64,000 bases of DNA from Candidatus Pantoea floridensis (GTDB taxonomy: Bacteria; Pseudomonadota; Gammaproteobacteria; Enterobacterales; Enterobacteriaceae), in assembly GCF_900215435.1 (NCBI RefSeq), contig NZ_OCMY01000002.1, positions 1 to 64,000 of the forward strand. Reading direction: 5' to 3'. The notes under the pieces were generated by a model that worked only from the letters and a program-made list of their open reading frames with translations, made no database searches and had not been told where the DNA came from. Made by a program: the position numbers and the translations under genes. This document shows, in pieces, positions 59,741 through 64,000 of this stretch (the stretch's first letter is position 1; each line of letters starts with the position of its first letter).

Positions 59741-60790
59741 TCATGCGATTTTTCTCGATGTCTGCACCGCGCTTGCCAGCTTCAGTGATTCGGCGGGGAC
59801 CTGATGCGCGAACAGCTGCGTGGTTAAATAACTGCTGCCGCCATCGGCCAGTAACACCACAATACGCTTGCCGTGATTTTCCGGTCGTGCCGCCACCTGC
59901 TGCGCCGCCCACAACACCGCACCGGATGAATCACCCACCAGCACGCCTTCACTCAGCGCCAGCTGGCGAGCGGCGGCATAGGCTTGCCAGGTTTCCACCG
60001 CGATCACCTCATCGTATACGCGATGATCGAGATTGGCGGGGATGCGTTCTGGCGTCTGATTGCTAAACGCATGCACACCGGTGATCTCCAGCGGCTCCGG
60101 GCGCAGTTCGCTCGGCTGCGATCCGATGCCCGGTTCCACCGCGATCACCTGCAATCCCGGATGCTGCTGTTTGAGATAGCGCCCGGTACCTGACAGTGTG
60201 CCGCCGGTGCCTACCGCGGCGATAAAGATATCCAACTCGCCGCCGCTGTCGCGCCAGATTTCCGGTCCGGTGGTGCGCTCATGTACCGCCGGATTGGCGG
60301 GATTATCCAGCTGCAGCAGGAAATGCACCTCCGGCTCCGCAGCCGTGACTTGCTCGGCCAGCCACTTAGTGGCGGCAACGAAATCGCCGTTGCTGGCGTC
60401 ATAAAACGCTTTAAAACCGTCGATAGTGCTGAACGGCACCACTTCAGCGCCGTAGGCCTGAATAATCTGGCTACGCTCAATGCTGACAAAATCATTGATA
60501 TAAACGCGGAATTTGTAGCCCTTAGCCGCCGCAATCGCCGCTAAACCAATGCCGGTATTGCCGCTGGTGGTTTCAACCAGCCTATCGCCGGGCTTAATAG
60601 TGCCGTTGCGTTCGGCGGCTTCAATCATGCTGAGGGCGATGCGATCTTTCACGCTGTGATTAGGGTTAAACAGCTCGAGCTTGGCGATTAAATCAGCCTG
60701 AATCTCCTGCTGCTGCGCATAACGTGACAGACGCAATAGCGGCGTGTTGCCGATCAGTTCGGTGATAGAAGCAGAAATTTTTGCAGCCAT
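59741..60790 (-). CDS. Cysteine synthase family PLP enzyme (CysK/CysM-like)
   Basis: A 349-residue fold-type II PLP enzyme: ITELIGNTPLLRLSRY, PLP-lysine K48 in NHSVKDR, ETTSGNTGIGLAAIAAAKGY, and VGTGGTLSGTGRYLK for the phosphate loop. It is about 30 residues longer than CysK, with a C-terminal tail past the usual DGGSSYL (LFAHQVPAESLKLASAVQTS). The ATG at 60790 has GAGG upstream. Downstream in direction of a sulfonate-type ABC operon, it could fix sulfide/sulfite from imported organosulfur into cysteine or act as a lyase. Confidence 0.9.
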   Translation of the reverse strand: MAAKISASITELIGNTPLLRLSRYAQQQEIQADLIAKLELFNPNHSVKDRIALSMIEAAERNGTIKPGDRLVETTSGNTGIGLAAIAAAKGYKFRVYINDFVSIERSQIIQAYGAEVVPFSTIDGFKAFYDASNGDFVAATKWLAEQVTAAEPEVHFLLQLDNPANPAVHERTTGPEIWRDSGGELDIFIAAVGTGGTLSGTGRYLKQQHPGLQVIAVEPGIGSQPSELRPEPLEITGVHAFSNQTPERIPANLDHRVYDEVIAVETWQAYAAARQLALSEGVLVGDSSGAVLWAAQQVAARPENHGKRIVVLLADGGSSYLTTQLFAHQVPAESLKLASAVQTSRKIA

Positions 60791-60827
60791 AATTGACCTC
60801 GGCAATGGATGATGTGAACCGAATATC

Positions 60828-60890
60828 TGCGCGATAAATCGCGCCGCTACGAATGCATGCACATACCGTAGCGGCGCAATTTATTGCGCA
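60828..60890. repeat. Family B inverted repeat
   Basis: TGCGCGATAAATCGCGCCGCTACG (60828-60851) and CGTAGCGGCGCAATTTATTGCGCA (60867-60890) form a 24-base inverted repeat with two mismatches and a 15-base loop. Same GTAGCGGCGCAATTTATTGC unit as at 33323-33374. Confidence 0.85.
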
Positions 60891-60900
60891 ATGTGTGTTG

Positions 60901-61908
60901 TTACCATTTCACCGCGCTGCGCTGCCACGACAGCAGACGGTCGCGAACCAGGAATAGCAGGGAGATCAGCGAGGAGAACAGCAGCGCCATCACAATCAGC
61001 GCGGCATACATGTTGGCGTAGGCCGCCCAGCCTTGCGCCCACTGCAGATACCAGCCGAGCCCGGATTTCACCCCCATCATTTCCGCTGCCACCAGCACCG
61101 AAAACGACGCGCCCAGCCCCATAAATAGCCCAACAAACAGGTGCGGCAGCGCCGCAGGCACCGCCACACGCAGTACCAGAAACAGCGAATTGGCACCCAG
61201 CGTGCGCGCCACATCGTAATAACGCGTATCAACGCTGGAGACGCCGGACCAGGTCAGCACCGTCACCGGGAACCAGGTGGCGAGCGCAATCAGGAATACC
61301 GCCGCCGAGAAGCTCGACGGGAAGAAGTAGAGGGACAGCGGCAGCAGCGCGGTGGAGGGCACCGGGCCGAGAAAACGCAGAATCGGGTGCACCCAGTATC
61401 CCAACCCGCGTGACCAGCCAATCGCTACGCCGGTAATAAAACCGACCACGCTGCCGTAGATAAAGCCGAAGGCCAGCAGGCGCAGTGAATTCAACACGCT
61501 ATCCAGCAAACGCGGCCAGTCGGTGGCGTAAGCTTCTACCAGCGCGCGCGGTGGGGCAAAAAACGGCGCCGGCAACAGCGCTAGCTTGCCAGTGACGATT
61601 TCCCACAGGCCAATCAGCAGCGCCAGCACAATCAGCCACGGACCGCTGCGCTTGAGCGGCGCGAGTAGCGTCAGTCGTGGGAACAGGCTTGATGCAACCG
61701 CCAGCCCGCTGAGAATAAGCGCAATGGCGGCAAACAGCTCATGCGTTTCATTAACAAAACGCGGGGCGGCAAAACCTTGCGGCTTATCCGGCACCGCGAC
61801 CATGAGCGCGACCAGCGCCCACCACAGCAGCAGCGCGACCCACACCGTAGGTTGAATACGACGCGGTCTATCACGGTTGCGGGCAATCGTCAGAGTATCA
61901 CTGGCCAT
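60901..61908 (-). CDS. Nitrate/sulfonate/taurine-type ABC transporter permease (SsuC/TauC-like)
   Basis: A 335-residue BPD permease with two N-terminal hydrophobic segments before the core (ALVALMVAVPDK region, then LFAAIALILSGLAVASS), unusual relative to SsuC (about 260). The EAA loop is ARTLGANSLFLVLRVAVPAALPHLFVGLFMG. AAGGAG precedes the start; 10 bases after the binding-protein gene. Works with the ATPase encoded divergently at 63186. Confidence 0.9.
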   Translation of the reverse strand: MASDTLTIARNRDRPRRIQPTVWVALLLWWALVALMVAVPDKPQGFAAPRFVNETHELFAAIALILSGLAVASSLFPRLTLLAPLKRSGPWLIVLALLIGLWEIVTGKLALLPAPFFAPPRALVEAYATDWPRLLDSVLNSLRLLAFGFIYGSVVGFITGVAIGWSRGLGYWVHPILRFLGPVPSTALLPLSLYFFPSSFSAAVFLIALATWFPVTVLTWSGVSSVDTRYYDVARTLGANSLFLVLRVAVPAALPHLFVGLFMGLGASFSVLVAAEMMGVKSGLGWYLQWAQGWAAYANMYAALIVMALLFSSLISLLFLVRDRLLSWQRSAVKW

Positions 61909-61918
61909 CCTCGACTCC

Positions 61919-62992
61919 TTAGCTCGACATGTTGCTCATATGCGCCATGTTGCTGGCGTGCTGATGGGCTGATTCAGCTGGCAGCAGCTCAGGCACGTAG
62001 TGCTCAGCAAAACGCTGTGCATCGGTATCTGGACGGATCACGTTGATTTTCTTTAGCTCGTCGACATAGACCGCCACTTCTTTGCGCAGCTGCACGCCAG
62101 TTGAATGATGGCTATGCGTATGCTCTTTCAGCATCGCGGCAATGTCCTCAACCGCTACCGAGCCCGGCACAAACGGCTGGAAGATTTTCGCCGTCTCCTC
62201 CGGATGTTCGGCGGTCCACTGCTGTGCATCGACAATCGCTTGCGTAATGGCGCGCGCGGTGGCCGGATCGTCACGCACCAGCGAGCCGCGCAGGCCCAGC
62301 ACGCAGCAGGTGAGTTTGGCGTATTCGCCTTTCAGGTTGTTATCAACTTCCACTAAATTGTGCTGCTTTTTCAGCAGCCAGCCCTGCGGATCGTCGGTGG
62401 CCAGCGCCTGCACTTCGCCTTTGCGCAGCGCTTCGCCAAACAGGTCAGGCGGATACTGCAACCAGTTCACCTGCTTATCGGGATCGATACCCTGTTTCGC
62501 CAGCTGAATGGCAAAGAAGTTGCGAATTGGGCTAGCCTGATCGCTGACCGCCACCGATTTACCCACCAAATCTTTCACATCACGGATGCCGCTGTTTTGC
62601 GGTGCAAGTAAACGCATGCAGCCGCCGTGCGTGCCCACCGTGAGGTCTACATCAAAGCCCTGCTCCAGGGGTTTAAGCCAGCGCAGCGCCATACCAATGC
62701 CGCCATCGGCCTGGCCGGTAGCAATTGCCTGTAACAGCGCATCGGTAGGACCGCTAAAGTTCACCGGCTCAACATTGAGGCCGTACTTTTTAAAGAAACC
62801 TTGCTTCAGCGCCACCGAAATCGGTGATTGGCACACCGCCGTTTGTCCCCATGCCAGCTTAATGGTTTTAAGTGGTTTATCGTCGGCAAATACCGTGTTA
62901 CTCAGCAACGGATTCACCGCCACACCAGCACTCAGGAAACCCAACCCGCGTAATAACGCGCGTCTGCTCAGAGAGAATTGTTGAAATGCCAT
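61919..62992 (-). CDS. Sulfonate/nitrate-type ABC substrate-binding protein with His/Met-rich tail
   Basis: A 357-residue SsuA/TauA/NMT1-like protein. The N-terminus LSRRALLRGLGFLSAGVAVNPLLS has a twin-arginine-like export motif. The core has KLAWGQTAVCQSPISVALKQGFFKKYGLNVEPVNFSG (residues about 44-80) and LLQAIATGQADGGIGM. Two metal-type clusters stand out: HTHSHHST near residue 295 and a C-terminal HQHASNMAHMSNMSS. AAGGA precedes the ATG at 62992. Ligand unknown; metal binding or metal-dependent ligand capture is possible. Confidence 0.88.
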   Translation of the reverse strand: MAFQQFSLSRRALLRGLGFLSAGVAVNPLLSNTVFADDKPLKTIKLAWGQTAVCQSPISVALKQGFFKKYGLNVEPVNFSGPTDALLQAIATGQADGGIGMALRWLKPLEQGFDVDLTVGTHGGCMRLLAPQNSGIRDVKDLVGKSVAVSDQASPIRNFFAIQLAKQGIDPDKQVNWLQYPPDLFGEALRKGEVQALATDDPQGWLLKKQHNLVEVDNNLKGEYAKLTCCVLGLRGSLVRDDPATARAITQAIVDAQQWTAEHPEETAKIFQPFVPGSVAVEDIAAMLKEHTHSHHSTGVQLRKEVAVYVDELKKINVIRPDTDAQRFAEHYVPELLPAESAHQHASNMAHMSNMSS

Positions 62993-63185
62993 CTTGTCTT
63001 CCTTGTAGATAAAGTTCACCGCACTATGGCAAAGGCGATAACCGCGACAAAATAACAATCCCGCATGTCGTCATGCAGTTTTTCATTATGAGAATTTGCG
63101 TATTCGTTTGCCGAAATGGCTATTTCGGTGGGTTGAAAGAGAGGCCTATGCTTTATTTATTTGCACAGGAAGCAGGAGCGACAAT

Positions 63186-63962
63186 ATGACCGATACCACG
63201 GCAGGCGTTAATATTACGATTGAGAAGGTAAATCACCACTTTACGTTAGAAGGTGAAGATTTACCGGTGCTGGAGAATATTAATTTGCAGGTGCAGGCGG
63301 GCGAATTTGTCGCGCTGCTGGGTCCTTCCGGCTGTGGTAAATCGACGCTGCTACGCCTGCTAGCCGGACTGGAACCGCCGGCCAGCGGTGTACTGGCGGA
63401 GGAGGGCAAGGCGATCACCGCGCCCGATCCGTCGCGCGTGGTGGTGTTTCAGGATCCGACGCTCTATCCGTGGCGCACGGTATATGACAATGTCGGTCTC
63501 GGGTTGCAAATTCGCGGTGAAAGCCGCCCGGTGCGCGAACAACGCATCAACGCTATGTTAGATCGCGTAGGACTGAAGCAGTTCGCCCGCGCCTGGCCGC
63601 ATCAACTCTCTGGCGGCATGGCGCAGCGTGCGGCGCTGGCGCGTGCGCTGGTTAACATCCCGCGTTTGCTAATTCTCGATGAACCGCTGGGTAAGCTCGA
63701 TTCGCTGACGCGCTTGCGCATGCAGCAGGAGATTGTAGACCTGTGGCAGGAGCAGCAGTTCACAACGCTGATGGTAACGCACGATGTGGAAGAGGCGCTG
63801 GTGATGGCCAATCGCGTCGTGGTGTTCAGCCCGCGTCCAGCAAAAGTGGTGGATGTGATTGAGGTTGATCTGCCGTGGCCGCGCCGGCGTGACGATCCGC
63901 AACTGGTGGCGCTGCGCAGCCGGATTCTGGATTTATTGGGAGCGGATCGCGTGGCAGCGTGA
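63186..63962 (+). CDS. Nitrate/sulfonate/taurine-type ABC ATP-binding protein (SsuB/TauB-like)
   Basis: A 258-residue ATPase: Walker A GPSGCGKST, FQDPTLYPWRTVYDNVGLGL, signature LSGGMAQR, Walker B LLILDEPLGKLD and switch His in MVTHDVEEALVMA, typical of SsuB/TauB. The ATG at 63186 has AGGAG upstream; the longer frame to 63096 has none. It is transcribed away from its own permease and binding protein, so the operon is split and shares a 193-base divergent promoter region (62993-63185). Confidence 0.93.
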   Translation: MTDTTAGVNITIEKVNHHFTLEGEDLPVLENINLQVQAGEFVALLGPSGCGKSTLLRLLAGLEPPASGVLAEEGKAITAPDPSRVVVFQDPTLYPWRTVYDNVGLGLQIRGESRPVREQRINAMLDRVGLKQFARAWPHQLSGGMAQRAALARALVNIPRLLILDEPLGKLDSLTRLRMQQEIVDLWQEQQFTTLMVTHDVEEALVMANRVVVFSPRPAKVVDVIEVDLPWPRRRDDPQLVALRSRILDLLGADRVAA

Positions 63963-63966
63963 CATG

Positions 63967-63986
63967 GGTCGCCATAAATGGCGCCC
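63967..63986. repeat. Family A palindrome at the right edge
   Basis: GGTCGCCATAAATGGCGCCC followed by CTACAAC, immediately after the ATPase stop codon. One mismatch in the palindrome; more modules may follow beyond the window. Confidence 0.75.
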
Positions 63987-64000
63987 CTACAACAGCCAGC

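Overview
The window reads as chromosome from a gamma-proteobacterium of the order Enterobacterales, most likely a Pantoea/Erwinia-type (Erwiniaceae) plant- or environment-associated species. This rests on recognisable enterobacterial proteins (ProP start, YciG, FhuE, FepA, H-NS/StpA-type, YghA-type), tight operons with short overlaps, and a recurrent family of short palindromic intergenic repeats. I see no insertion sequence, prophage, integrase, tRNA, rRNA or CRISPR array. Gene content is accessory-rich: metabolic islands, iron receptors and transport operons.

Layout. 1-3.5 kb: 5' end of a ProP-type symporter gene, a two-component system and a MipA/OmpV outer-membrane protein. 3.7-10.9 kb: a five-gene minus-strand catabolic operon (polyol-type MFS permease, GMC oxidoreductase, M24/creatinase-like protein, SDR, PanE-like reductase) divergent from a ROK regulator, with a palindromic candidate operator between them. 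11-14.2 kb: two SDR genes, a LysR regulator and yciG. 14.3-23.3 kb: iron uptake (periplasmic binding protein plus TonB receptor, RpiR regulator, EamA exporter, alpha/beta hydrolase, fepA with a strong Fur box). 23.7-28.7 kb: a polar amino-acid type ABC importer followed by a BisC-family molybdoenzyme. 28.8-29.4 kb: a MazEF-type toxin-antitoxin pair with an operator-like inverted repeat.

29.5-34.1 kb: a giant 1237-residue protein joining a glycoside hydrolase, a glycosyltransferase and a UDP-galactopyranose-mutase-like flavoprotein, followed by an AT-rich region with a perfect long inverted repeat and two orphan small genes. 34.1-41.1 kb: a divergent set (MmgE/PrpD, M20 amidohydrolase, GNAT; Fe-ADH, LLM flavin monooxygenase, aminotransferase) whose core matches the Bacillus yxe S-(2-succino)cysteine disposal pathway. 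41.2-44.4 kb: an H-NS-family gene and fhuE.

44.5-59.6 kb: the largest and most interesting unit. It is a LacI-associated two-armed locus with two ribose-type ABC systems (two single-domain ATPases, three permeases, two binding proteins), a phosphotriesterase-like hydrolase, a GATase-like protein without the usual cysteine, two M20 amidohydrolases, a PfkB sugar kinase, a BtpA/SgcQ TIM barrel and a TenA-like protein. Two identical perfect 14-bp palindromes precede one arm. I read it as an uncharacterised import-and-dismantle pathway for a glycosylated or acylated compound. 59.7-64 kb: a cysteine-synthase-family gene with a divergent SsuABC/TauABC-like transporter, consistent with organosulfur scavenging.
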